DNA from: Bugula neritina
Lineage: Eukaryota > Bryozoa > Gymnolaemata > Cheilostomatida > Bugulidae
Length of the DNA stretch: 64,000 nt
Reading direction: 5' to 3'
Assembly (NCBI GenBank): GCA_964035545.1
Contig: OZ037769.1
Span: 16,993,633 to 17,057,632 of the forward strand
Made by a program: the position numbers and the translations under genes. The notes beneath the pieces were generated by a model. That model searched no databases. It worked only from the letters and a program-made list of their open reading frames with translations, and was not told where the DNA came from. Shown here one piece after another: positions 52,601 to 63,994 of this stretch (position 1 is its first letter; each line of letters begins with the position of its first letter).

Positions 52601-53136
52601 CTGGCATGATGAGTGAATGGGTGAGCAGTCACACCTACTTTCTATACTTAGTATCTATCTACTCTATACTTAGTATCTATTTACTCTATACTTAGTATCT
52701 ATCTACTCTATACTTAGTATCTATCTACTCTATACTTAGTATCTATCTACTCTATACTTAGTATCTATCTACTCTATACTTAGTATCTATCTACTCTATA
52801 CTTAGTATCTACTCTATACTTAGTATCTATCTACTCTATACTTAGTATTTACTCTATACTTAGTATCTATCTACTCTATACTTAGTGTCTTTCTACTCTA
52901 TACTTAGTATCTATCTACTCTATACTTAGTATCTATCTACTCTATATCTATTAGCCAGCTAATCTACTGTTGCTATGACGAAGTATACAACTAATATACA
53001 ATGATGTCTCTCTGTCTAGATTGGTGATGTACAGAGTGCCTTCCTTTCTGTGAAGAGGTCTTTGGAAGCATTTGAGGATCACTCTGACTCCAAACAGCTG
53101 TTTAAAACTCTCAAGTCTCATCTCTCCATACTCTGA
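49438..53136 (+). CDS. TTC8: Tetratricopeptide repeat protein 8 (BBS8), BBSome subunit
   Basis: Nine exons: 49438-49539, 50309-50493, 50589-50729, 50854-51007, 51234-51319, 51430-51628, 51905-52216, 52414-52620, 53020-53136; 500 residues. BBS8 is a TPR subunit of the BBSome, which carries membrane proteins into and out of cilia. The match to human TTC8 is very strong throughout: EPLLLAWSYFRRR-like start (here DPLFLAYSLFRRRR), VYVDEIENDEEGIAELL, RPGTQGGRPGTMEQAIKTPR, TASMLSTPDGPFINISRLNL, FIFHHENDV, QYKDWWWKIQLAKCY, then TPR units with IACIGSNYFYSDQPEIALKF, LSCFYAQQYDMTL and NNHAEAYNNLGVLE. The basic proline/arginine-rich linker is at about residues 85-165 and TPRs fill about 170-490. It starts head to head with CFAP44. 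Confidence 0.97.
49597..49650. repeat. CTA triplet run in TTC8 intron 1
   Basis: About 17 consecutive ACT units, followed by ordinary AT-rich intron sequence. Confidence 0.9.
51070..51215 (+). repeat. Degenerate ~24-bp array in TTC8 intron 4
   Basis: Units like ACATTGTATTATATTATAAC (plus CGTAC variants), filling most of the intron. Confidence 0.8.
51655..51845 (+). repeat. Degenerate ACTACTCACTAACTA array in TTC8 intron 6
   Basis: Irregular copies of ACTACTCACTAACTACCAGT-type sequence with variable spacing. No splice-site duplication. Confidence 0.7.
52635..52950 (+). repeat. 22-bp tandem array in TTC8 intron 8
   Basis: About 15 copies of ATCTATCTACTCTATACTTA followed by GT, some shortened by 8 bp. 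Each unit contains a pyrimidine-rich run ending in TTAG. Confidence 0.93.
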
Positions 53137-54361
53137 TGTCCCGCTCTGTTACTTTTCTGGGTGTAGTGCGAAAGTTGACCTTTGGACTCCTATTTTAAGT
53201 TATTTGAGTGAAAGAGTTATCTTTCTCAGAGATTCTCGTAATGGTGTTTTGCTATAACTGAAGTTGCTTTAATTCTATATATAAAGTATTAGCTTATACA
53301 AGACTAATATTGTGTACGTTACTGAGTTACGGAATCACACATTGTATTACAATTACAGTCCAACGACTGGTTAGTATTTTTTTTTCTATTATAATATGCC
53401 AAATAATTATCAAGAAATAATATATATTTATGGAACTTAAAGTAGAAACAAAAAGATTTTCTGCAACATGCATTTAATGAGATAGCACCTGATATTACTT
53501 GACATCATGTATTACGGTGACTAGAGTTTTAGTAGCTGTGACCCAACATTTTCGACTTGATAAATGGGGGGGGGGGAGGGGGTTGATTCTTTAGCTGCAT
53601 TTTTAAAACGGTAGCTAAGAGAATTTACAAAGCAAGTAAGAGGAGCCTTTCTAACAACTTTTAATTGTTGATATTTGAAACTTTTAGAAGCACTTTATAA
53701 TGTTGATAACCACTGCAAAGTTTTCTTCAACTTCATTTTGTAGAGCCTGTATCTTCAGATCTGGTAAATATTATTAGAAACAGTTTTGAAACAGCTTGGA
53801 GAGTTTATTGATCTACAAACTTCAGTGCATCAAAAATACCCCACAATATATTTTATTACATAAAACAATTTAATATTGAAAATACTTTTGAAAAATTTCA
53901 AGAGGACGTTAAAGAATAGATATAATACAATTTTACAAACAGGAAACTGATACCAATGGAAAAGACTGCACTCTCAGCAGTCGATACAAAACATTAGCAA
54001 TAAAAATTATTTCTATATTAAAGCGTTGCCCATACTAAATGTAACATAATAAAATGAAAACACATAACAATCCTAATAGAAATATAATCAGCCTGGAACT
54101 ACTGTTAATATTTTGCTGCTACCACAGACTTGGCAGAGTACAGTCAGTACAGAACTTTACCACGGCAATACTACATGCAGGGGAGATAACTCCTCAGAAT
54201 AATAGAGCATAATTTTATAATGTGAGTGGAGTTCATATAGATACTAAAGAATGACAACAATCAGATGTATCTAAACTTTATAATCTATATTACAATGAAT
54301 TAATCAGTTACTCTTTATTCATTGTATCATGTCAATATTTAGACTCTGGAAAGCAGATTGT
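53137..54361. other. Convergent intergenic region TTC8/TRIM
   Basis: No gene recognised. ATAAAG near 53280 may serve TTC8 polyadenylation. A run of 11 G, an A and 5 more G lies at 53566-53582 in otherwise AT-rich sequence. Confidence 0.5.
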
Positions 54362-57300
54362 TCAGTCTATTTGGTAGAACAGTACTTCACGTTCATTGTA
54401 TCTCGGGACTATCAGAGTATTTCCTGTCACGTGCAGATCAAATACATGAGAGTCAGTTCTTATAGCAGCATCTGAGATCTCTGTCAGCAGTTTACCTGAA
54501 TATATGAATATATAATATAGATTAGTAAGTCTATAATATAGATTAGTAAGTATATAATGTAGATTAGTAAGTATATAATATAGATTAGTAAGTATATAAT
54601 GTAGATTATTAAGTATATAATGTAGATTAGTAAGTATATAATGTAGAATAGTAAGTATATAATGTAGATTAGTAAGTATATAATGTAGATTAGTAAGTAT
54701 ATAATGTAGATTAGTAAGTATATAATGTAGATTAGTAAGTATATAATCTAGATTAGTAAGTATATAATGTAGATTAGTAAGTATATAATGTAGATTAGTA
54801 AGTATATAATATAGATTAGTAAGTATATAATATAGATTAGTAAGTATATAGTGTAGATTAGTAAGTATATAATCTAACCTGTATTCACATCCAGTATCCA
54901 GACTCTGGTGGTATTACTGCTGCTAGTAACAAACACTCTCCCTCCGTGGTATGTTACACCTTCAGGGTTGGGTACATCTTGTGACGTCCATTCAACTTCT
55001 CCACTTGGAATATTCACTTTGAACACTTTAGAAGTTCGAGTATCAGACACAACAACAGAGAGATTGTCTACGGCACACATTGATACATAGCTAGGACTGA
55101 GTAGAAGACACTGAATGTGTTTAATTACCTTCCCTGTAAGAGAGTACACTGTTAGTCTCTTGTTCTGTCTGTCTGGTATAACAACCTGGTCACTAACAAC
55201 TGCTAGTTTACTAAACATATTCCAGTGAACAGTAGAAGTCCAGCTGGTGATGAGTCTCCCTGTCAGATCATGTACTGTGACTGTGTAAGGGATACCAGAT
55301 ACTAAAGTATACAGTCTGTCCTTGTATACCGCTACACTAAGTACAATGCTACCTACTCCTACAAACTCCTTACTGAGTTGGTTATTCCCACCTATTACAT
55401 CTACTCCACCACCACATGTCCCAACATAAGTGTTTCCCTGATAACTACAGACTGAAGTACAGCCACCAGACACAGGAACTGTATGCAGGAGAGACAACTG
55501 TGTGGGTAGAGTATCAGGAGTTGTCAGTTCATGTTCCAAGTCTATAGACACACTTTTTGAGGTGACAACTTCTACTTCAACTTCCCTTTTCTCACCTACA
55601 ATGAAGCAATTCGTAAGAGTTTAATAAGAGATTCACAGAATCAACTCGACATATAGAAATGTGTATCAGTGGAGTGAATTTTATGACAGAAAAGGACAGA
55701 AATGTGAATGTGCTGCAATAATAATACTGTGCTGATCATCTTCCTCGACACTTATGTCTTTTTAGATTTTAGAAAATATTGCTATAGTTTACAGAACACT
55801 GAGTTGGTAAGAAACAGGTGCTAGCAGGTGTCAGCACACCTTCAACAGTCATATTATATGATTATATGATATTTTATATAATCTTCCAACGTTAGTATGC
55901 ATTTGATATAATAGAGAGCAACACTATAGTGTGGTGAGGTGACAACTTCAACTTCAAGGTCTCATTAAAATAATGTATTTTAATGCATTTATAAACTAAT
56001 GCTGATGGCTCCAAAACTTTGAACCAAATTAGTTGAAATATTACAAAATTAAACTTTCGAGTCTTAAACCTTCAACAAATATTTAAGTAAACTAATATGC
56101 ACACACTGACACACGCACTCTCTAGAAATAAACAGCTAAAAACTCAGCTGAACCCATTAAATTTTAAAAACCAGACAACTTTTTTTGGATTGTGGTTTGA
56201 AAAATTTTCTCAATTAATGATACACACTACATTATATTTCTTATACTTTAAAGTTTTACATTCAAAAGACTTGGCCACCAGAAAGCCTACAACAGCACAG
56301 ACTGACCTTTGACCTGTAAAGCCACTTGTGATATTTCTAGCTTAGGAAGGTCATCTGATACCAGCTTCTTTATCTCACTGATTGTCTCCTCATGTCTATT
56401 TATAATATCAACCTACATAGCACAGGTTCACATCTTACTCATACAATAATAAGTCTATGTTTTGTAGAAACTTTCTCTTTTATAGATGACTTCAGGTTTT
56501 AACAGATTGTATATAGATTTGAGTAAATGTCAAACATACAGTAAATTGGAAACCCAAGCGAGAGAAAGCTGGAAGAAAAAATATTCATCTACAGTTGCTA
56601 AAACCTTCATGGAAGAATATCAAATGTTAAATACAGTTACAATGGCTTTCCTTTAGATAAGCTAACATACCTGGTGATTGTGTTTATGTCTGGCCTCAAT
56701 CTGAAGTCTATGTCTATTCAGATCAGACAACTTCACTCCAACATCCTGTTCAGTGAATCTCTCCAACTCTAATTTAGTATTTCTTCTCAATTCTATCAAC
56801 TCTTCTTCCAACTTCTTATACTTCTGTTGAACACTCTCAATCTATAAATAGATTCTACTAGTTTATTTATATCTTGACTTACAAACTAGTGACTACAGTG
56901 ATATTCAACTAACATATAACAGTACAGAGTATATAATATGACCTGTTCATCACGTGTTCTGTGGAGTGTCTCTATCATATCTCTAGTCTCACTATCATAA
57001 TCACACAATACTCCAGTCATGTGTTTCACTAAATCTGAGAGTTTATCTTCTCTGTCCAGTATCTCTGATCTCATCCCATCCACCTCTTTGGAGAGTTCAG
57101 TTACCAACTCTCTCAGTGACATCAGCTTATGAGGAGAACCTACAAAAGCAAATATTTATTACTTATACTAGTAACTTATAGTAACACTGAATAACATGCA
57201 TGGCATTATATACACAAATAATAGTCATGTGTCATTAATATAACATCATTATTTGCTATCCGCTAAAGAGAATTTTATACAATCATGCAAATGGCACAAC

Positions 57301-58176
57301 TCTATTTAGACACTTTCATCTATAAAACAGAACTTATTTCTGCAAAAAAGCAGAATATTTTCAAATTTCTAATTATTTCACTTACCATTTGTACATTTAT
57401 CCAAACCACCAACACATTCTGCACAGAACAGATCGAGGCAACTCCTACACCCCATACTGTATGATACTTCTGTGTGTTTAGAACATAGTCTAGGTTCTAG
57501 TTTACTAGCCTGTGCTCTGTAGTCAGTCATAGTGATCATAGGGTGGCCTCCATGCAAATCATCATGTGACTGTGAACAACAAATATACAGAATTAATAGG
57601 TAGAACTGACAGAGAATTCTTGAGTGTGCACACACACACACACATATAAAGCAGTTAAATGAGTATAAATAATCAAAAGTTGTATAAGAGTAGAGAAGAT
57701 ATTAACTAACCTCTCTGTGTTTAGCACAGAGTTTAGTAGAACAAGTTTTACAGTAAATAACAGCAGGCCGATTATTTACTCCTTTCCTGGTACAACTATC
57801 ACAGTATAGAGATGGTCCTGCTCTGGTGTTGGAGGTAGGAAGAGAGTGAATGTCAACATCAAATACTTCCCTATACAACACAGTGGAGTAGTTACTAACT
57901 CATCACAGTATACAATACATCTCACTCAGTAGAGAATATAACACACAATATAGTAGAACTCACAATGATTAGTAAACATAACTCAAACTGAGAATATCTC
58001 AAAGGAAGGTGATACCTGCAGAAGGGACATCTCACTATCTTATTGACCTCAAAGTTCCCCAGCAGACATCTTAAACAGTGTACATGAGAACAAGGTAAAG
58101 ATCTGGAATCTTCTAGATCTTCTAGTCTGGTTACACAGAACCCACATTCTACCTGCTCAACTGTAGCTTCAGCCAT
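54362..58176 (-). CDS. TRIM family RING-type protein with C-terminal beta-propeller-like domain
   Basis: Eight coding exons: 58176-58016, 57870-57711, 57569-57386, 57139-56943, 56841-56671, 56412-56307, 55595-54879, 54495-54362; 609 residues. A C3HC4 RING is formed by C11, C14, C29, H31, C34, C37, C50, C53, so it is probably an E3 ubiquitin ligase. B-box 1 has C77, C80, C94, C97, C102, H105 and H116; B-box 2 begins C136, H139, C148, C151, C156, C159. A coiled coil follows (about 165-300). The remaining ~270 residues contain repeated blades with phrases such as VVIPDRQNKRLTVYSLTGKV, CAVDNLSVVVSDTRTSKVF and LIVPRYNEREVLFY, like NHL propellers of TRIM2/3/56-type proteins. The exon 6 donor was placed at 56306 to keep the frame. 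An acceptor nine bases before the ATG implies a non-coding first exon. Substrate and exact orthology are unknown. Confidence 0.85.
54500..54872 (-). repeat. 21-bp tandem array in last TRIM intron
   Basis: About 17 copies of TAGATTAGTAAGTATATAAT plus G (plus strand). On the transcribed strand each unit contains TTACTAATC, close to the branch-point consensus TACTAAC. Confidence 0.93.
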
Positions 58177-59396
58177 TGGAATACACTGAAAACATAAAGA
58201 AAGCAGATGCATCGCTTACAAGCAGATTAGCTGTCTATTTTACCAGAGTACTTATAGCTTAAGTTATTATGCTACAAAATGTCAATTCCATAAATGGCTT
58301 CAGCCATTACAGTTACAGTACAAAATAAAAATGTCACGATTGGTTTCAGCCATTTGAACATTATTATCTTTGGCAACTGACAATGCAAGCTGCTCAAACT
58401 CAATTATAATCGCCTAATTCTATGAGTGTGACTGTGAGTCATATTAGTAATAGTATTACTATTAACATTACTAATACTAATAGTAATGTAAATAATAAAT
58501 ATTATGTAATAAAATTATATGTGTAACATATGTAATAAACATCAGTGTCAGATATTCGCATATGGTGACGTTGGCAAATTCCTTATAAAGGGTGACACAA
58601 AATGATTTTCTAAGTAAAAACTCGCAGCCTAATCTCAAGATTTTAGTAAAAGTAACTTTTGAAATAAGAACAATCATTGAGAATATAAGAACCGAAGGAG
58701 GCACCTGATGCAGTAGTTAAGGGAGTGTCCCTCAGCCTCTCCAAGGGAGTAATTACTGGTGGAACATCCGGATGTATATTGTTGTTGTAAATACGATATA
58801 GAAAGGGTGTGACAAGAGACTATGTATAACATCACGTGACCATTGCGGCGCACTAACTCGAGTGGCGAAAACTCCCAGTGCTCAAGAAAACCTAATATTA
58901 TATTGTTACATTACTTATAAACCAACAATAGTGATGGGACACACTTGGTTTGTTATAACTATGAGGAGGGTTGTTGTCCTGATACCGTGAAGGACCTAGA
59001 AAAACTTACTAAAACAAGAAAGGTAACACATAAAAATAGAAATTAAAACAAGTTCAAGCTCACTTTATTCAGCAAAAACAGTTGGAAGGGATTTCCACCT
59101 GAAAAGATTAGTATGTGAAACTTTGTAAGAAAAATCCCAGAATAGTAAAAAGTAGGCATAGAACTGTATTGATGACAAATTTAATAATAAAATATATTCC
59201 ACATGATTGAGTACAAGAGATTGTGTAAAACTATCACAATAATACTAGTATAAGTAAAAAGGTATAAATATATGAACACAATTAATTATGCAACTTGAGA
59301 AATAATATATAGAATGTATCCTGTGTAAATCAAATTTTCTAGAAAAAAAAAGATATAAGATATTCTACCAATATTGACTTTGAAAACACAAAAAAC
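58177..59396. other. Region between TRIM and TMEM272-like genes
   Basis: Presumed TRIM 5' region and 3' flank of the next gene. No coding sequence is recognisable. A short inverted motif (ATTAGTAATAGTATTACTAT) is at about 58444-58463. Confidence 0.4.
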
Positions 59397-62313
59397 TCAG
59401 TCTCGGAGCAACTTCACAGCGATTAGGTAGATGACACCACCTATCGCAGCTAGTCCAATAATAATCCATTTGGCAATGACATCTCCATATGTGTACCAGT
59501 AAAGCTGTGCATTACAGTATGGTAAAAGAATAGAGGCAGTTGAAAAGCAGTGCTGGGAAACATTGCCTGTTGTATCACAGATTTTCATTTGGAAAACAAT
59601 CACAGTTCCTACAACACATTATTGCATAGTTCATCTGTGGTATATATTATATCTGCTACATTCTATTTATTGTATTATGTCTAGTCTTTTACTCTTCTGT
59701 ACTCTTTTCCCAACATGAAAAAATAGCAAACATACTGGTCACACATATCATGGCATGGCAGGCTGATAACCAATACTGGGTCAAAACTTGAGAAGATAAT
59801 CCGAAACTTACCAGAATTCACTCCAACATACAGACACTACTTACCAAAGATATGCCAAGCGAGGAAAAAAGTGCCGAGGATTCCCAATGCACAGCCATTA
59901 CAGCATTTAAACAGATCATCAATCTCGTCCTTGGCTACAATTATACAATTGACTCGTGACCTTGACATTTAAATGGAAAACAAAGCCAGACTATATAGGA
60001 ACTTAGGTAGATCTCTACTCACCTTTATACTTGACCTCTACTCACCTTTATACTTGATCTCTACTCACCTTTATACTTGACCTCTACTCACCTTTATACT
60101 TGATCTCTACTCACCTTTATACTTGACAATCCACCTGACAATGAGGCATACGGCTGCAAACACGACTGGCGCTGAGACGGTTTGGTATATAGGTAGTAGT
60201 CTTTGTGCTGGACACAGCTTCAAGTAGCGGGCACCTGCAACACACCCCTAGACGTACATCATGGTTTGTATAAGGTTAGTGTACAGGTAAGTAGTCAACA
60301 CATAGCCTGTCTTCCTACACCCAACTCACTTACCAAAGTAAACCTCAGTGATGGGTAAAGCCAGACCAAAGATTAGAAATGCCACTACCACCGTCAGAAT
60401 ACCCAGGGTGGTTTTGGAACAGCAAGGCTCCTCTTCACCTTCTGCTTCTTCCACCCTCACTGCTTCTTCCACCCTCACTGCTTCTTCCACCCTCACTGCT
60501 TCATTGTTACTTCCATCTGCGCCATTTGCTTCACTGTCTCTGGGCTCTGTGGCAGAAAACAGACGAGATTATAGGTCTTTCTACAGTGTGAGTACACTCA
60601 ACAGCTGTACCTATTCAACAACCTTAGAACTGGCATCTTTAAATCAGCCATCCTAAATAAACATATGTATTGTAATAACTAGAATAGGAGTGAGTTGGAG
60701 AATGAGGCAAGGTAGAAAATTTCATCAAGTCAACTAAACATATGAACAATAAAAATGGGCAATCAAGCAGTTGAGTTAATCCTAACCCTCTCCTCCCAGC
60801 GTAGTTAAAAACAGGATATACTGAAATGTGGTGCTATACAATACAATATAGTTTATTGGTCAAAGGGAAGCAGCAAGTAAAACATTTAGCTGTCTGCTCA
60901 CTACAATGTTGGTTAAGTGATTTGTCAAAAAATATTTTCAGCTGTAGAAATTAAGTTTCATACCAATTTAAACCCCTGTACTGCAGTTTATAAATTAGCA
61001 AAACTTATGGTCTTGTGTCTAGAAATAATATTATTATAACATTCCTATAAATGGTAACAAGCAGTCATGCATGCTGTACTGAGCATTGACACTGGCATCT
61101 ATATTCATGAAAGATTTATAGAATAGCCTATGGGCTTTTATTGAGGAATGTTGTTTAGTTCAAAGACAAAAGACTGAAAGGAAATGCTGTACAGCGTACA
61201 CAATATGTGCTAATATCAGATGAAAGCTAGCCAGAGTCTCAACTGCCATTGAGATGGACTAGTAGTGAATAACCAGTGCCCCCTGAGGACTAGTAGACTA
61301 CAATAGTCTGTGATGAATAACATTAAGTAACCTGAGAATACGCTGTACTATCAGCTGAACAATCAGCTACTAACTCTACTAGCTAGAAGTTCAGAAGCTA
61401 CTTTAGTGTCCAGTGGAAAGCTTCATATGCACTTAATATATCCAATATACGTGTAGGAGAAATTCTATAACTTGGAATTATCAAAATATTATTCTATAAA
61501 TTATACATTATGTAAAAAAATTGATACAAAGTCTTTCCTTCTATGTGGGCATCATAAAAAATGTTTTATTAAGTAGCTGGGTGCTTTTTTGTTTTCTTTT
61601 ATCAATATAATATAGTATTTAGACCAACATTCTAAATCCAAAGAAAGTTATGATGAGGCCCATTGCACTATAGTCTAGCTAGTCTCAGCTTTTATCTATA
61701 CTTCAGTAGGTAGTATATTTAGCATTCCTTTATAATTATTCTTTATTAGTAGCTCACAAATAGCTAAAAACTAGAAACTTGCATCAATGAATGCCAACTT
61801 AAGCATATAAAGTTTCAAAATATTTCCGGGTCAGTAAGGGCAGCCACCGGGTTGAAAACCATTTTCGCTCTATTTTTCATCTGAAATATAGGCTTTGTTC
61901 AATTTCTTTTTTACTGCAGCTACTTCTTCCCACCAAATCATAATCCACAATATAATTTGGCATGAACAGTATTTGCAAGAGCTTGACAAGTGAATGTTTA
62001 TTTACTACTGATGACTAAATTAATTATAGTGAACATTGCTGTTATTAAACCACAATAATTACTAAATACTACCAGGAGTAGGCGTGGTCTAGTGATTAAA
62101 GCACTGGCTTGGAAACACAAGGTTAGTGGTTGGGCTCCAGTGAAGACCAATGGTGATGTAAGTGATACTTACGTCCCTGCCACACTAAAACCAATTTAAT
62201 CAACTTTTTCATGAGAGGAGGAGTAAACCAAAAAGGATGCACTTACTGGCAGAAACAATGACAACTTCATTAGCTTCCTCAGAATCTTTTTGTGTCTGTA
62301 ATTCCAATGACAT
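59397..62313 (-). CDS. TMEM272-like four-helix membrane protein
   Basis: Five exons: 62313-62247, 60546-60334, 60234-60115, 59934-59845, 59608-59397; 233 residues. The N-terminal ~75 residues are acidic and include three direct EAVRVE units. Four hydrophobic segments follow, with approximate cores GILTVVVAFLIFGLALPI, VSAPVVFAAVCLIVRWIV, ALGILGTFFLAWHIFGTVIV and WIIIGLAAIGGVIYLIAV, and a short basic tail (KLLRD). Cysteines cluster before and after helices (EPCCSK, LFKCCNGCALG, KICDTTG, YCNAQLYW). This arrangement, with W/YTYG before the last helix, is what I know from the uncharacterised TMEM272-like family of invertebrates; the function is not known. Intron 1 is 1.7 kb and contains a tRNA-like SINE candidate. 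Confidence 0.75.
60000..60125 (-). repeat. 23-bp tandem array duplicating the TMEM272-like exon 3 donor
   Basis: Five copies including the genuine site. On the minus strand exon 3 ends GTCAAGTATAAAG and the intron begins GTGAGTAGAG; the same junction recurs with GT at 60114, 60091, 60068, 60045 and 60022 (reading downward). Confidence 0.95.
60547..62246 (-). other. Large intron of the TMEM272-like gene
   Basis: About 1.7 kb of mostly AT-rich unique-looking sequence. The only recognisable feature is the tRNA-like element near 62075-62200. Confidence 0.45.
62075..62205 (+). mobile_element. Candidate tRNA-derived SINE
   Basis: GTGGTCTAGTGATTAAAGC at about 62084-62102 fits a polymerase III A box (tRNA D-arm type) and GGTTGGGCTCC at about 62128-62138 fits a degenerate B box, with tRNA-like spacing of ~30-35 bases. 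The intervening sequence does not form a good anticodon stem, so it is not a functional tRNA. A ~60-base unrelated tail follows. Boundaries are uncertain. Confidence 0.5.
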
Positions 62314-63885
62314 CTCACTAAAACCAAAAAATAGCATCAACTATTTTACTGCCTCAGGTTATGACAAATAACTGAATTAAATTTAATAAATCAAAATGTT
62401 GGTATTCCTAATACTAACAGTATTACTTTCAATTTGCTTTTTGAATAGACTATAGAGGTAAAACTTTCACTTTGAAGCACTAAATTAAGGTTAAACTTAA
62501 GGATAATTATTAATATTATGATTATAAAAGCTAGTGCCTAAGCTAGTGCAACAGTAATGACTAATGAGTAAATGAGCAAATATGAAATAAAAAGAAAGCA
62601 AAAACCTTAACCTGCAACTATTGGTAGTAACTAAGTAAGTTAGTATTAGTAAGCTAGTAACTTTTAGCTTTAGTAATTATTACTAATACTAAAAGTTAAT
62701 CTAATATAAATATATAACTATAATGTTATACTTGTGTTATGGTAATCAGTATGAGTCTCACTGAAACTAAAAGTAAATCACTTATCAGTAAATCAAAATG
62801 TAATCAGTAATGACATTGACAACATAAATATGAAATTGAATACGTAGTTTGATTATTACATTATTTCTGACAATATACTAATAGCTCTAGTTGTCTAAAA
62901 TAATGAGACAACTATTTTTATAATTGAAATATTTGTAACTGAAAATCTTAATTATAACAGTAAAACCAACAGGCATCATGAACAACTCAGCTGGCAAAAC
63001 ATTTTTAGTAGTATAGAACTACATATAAGCAGCTCCAATTTGGGAGGTAAATAACGGCAGTACTTTGGGGTTCTCGACTTTGGAGCTGGGACTTGTAAAA
63101 GCCCCAACTCTAAACTCGAAAACTGTAAACTACTGCACTCAGTCTTTCAACTCCGAGCTGCTTATAGCGCAAACTGGTTGCATCTGACGAGAGCAGTAGA
63201 TTTGAAAGCTATTTCCTCTCACTAGACGAGTGGTCCGTATTGTCTCTCTTTTTATCTTTAGAAACTACAATTAAGGTCAAGGTTTCATAGCCAGATTTAA
63301 ATCAATTCCAACAACTTTTTTTATCACTTTTTACAGTTCCATAGTTATTCATTACCTATCACATTTACTGCATTGGTATTTTTATTTCTAAAAAGACACT
63401 AATTTTTGAACGATTGAACATATTCACTCATATCAGTAAACATTGAAACTTTTGTTGTGGTAATGACAAACTGAAACGCTCTAACTCTAAGTCAAACTAC
63501 CAGTATCACTATCAGTATCAGAGTATCACAATCAAGGTGACAGGCATTAAACTTAAACTAAAAGTAAAAGTTCAACTTAAGTCTTGAAGTGAGTAAAAAT
63601 AAATAACAGTAAGAGTATGAAATTAAGTATGAATTACTATTACTATTGTTATTATTATTAATAAAATATCAATATGAATAATCTATGATGCTCATAATCA
63701 TAATGATATTTATATCACTTATTTTAATATCACTATTACTTTAATATCAATATGAATGTAAATAGTAAATCTGGGCACATTCATATTAATGTTTATGTTA
63801 TGTAGTATATACTTTTATGAAAAATAAAACACCAGCATACATTATTTAGTCTGTAACTCAAAGCTGTCTAATCTGTGCACAGGTC
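62314..63885. other. Divergent intergenic region TMEM272-like/AASDHPPT-like
   Basis: AT-rich with triplet-like tracts (AGTATTAGTAA, ATTATTATTAATA) and the hairpin at 63025-63165. It must contain promoters for both flanking genes but no element was recognised. Confidence 0.45.
63025..63165. repeat. ~140-bp imperfect hairpin
   Basis: Two arms of about 65 bases are reverse-complementary with mismatches: outer ends ATAAGCAGCTC / GAGCTGCTTAT, middle GCAGTACTTTGG / AAACTACTGC, inner GAGCTGGGACTT / AAGCCCCAACTC. The loop is only a few bases. It could be a small MITE or a hairpin transcript. Confidence 0.75.
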
Positions 63886-63994
63886 ATGGCCATGGCTGAG
63901 CCGATGGCGCAGGTTAACTTGTCTCGAACTCTCAGACTCCGAGGTGGCTGCCGGTGGGCTGTTCAGCATGCCTGCTTGCTGCCTACAGTAGAAG
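63886..63994 (+). CDS. AASDHPPT: First exon of probable 4'-phosphopantetheinyl transferase (partial)
   Basis: An open frame from ATG at 63886 (other in-frame ATGs at 63892 and 63904) to a GTGAGC donor at 63995; the gene continues beyond the window. The segment GGCRWAVQHACLLPTVEG resembles the N-terminus of AASDHPPT (G.RWAF…W.P…E), the enzyme that adds 4'-phosphopantetheine to carrier proteins such as fatty acid synthase. Only 36 codons are visible, so the identity is tentative. A CACAG precedes the ATG by three bases, so this could also be a second exon. Confidence 0.4.

Noticed and set aside
60348-60656. Plus-strand frame with SSTLTA repeats
   Set aside because: Antisense of TMEM272-like exon 2, where three 18-bp units encode EAVRVE.
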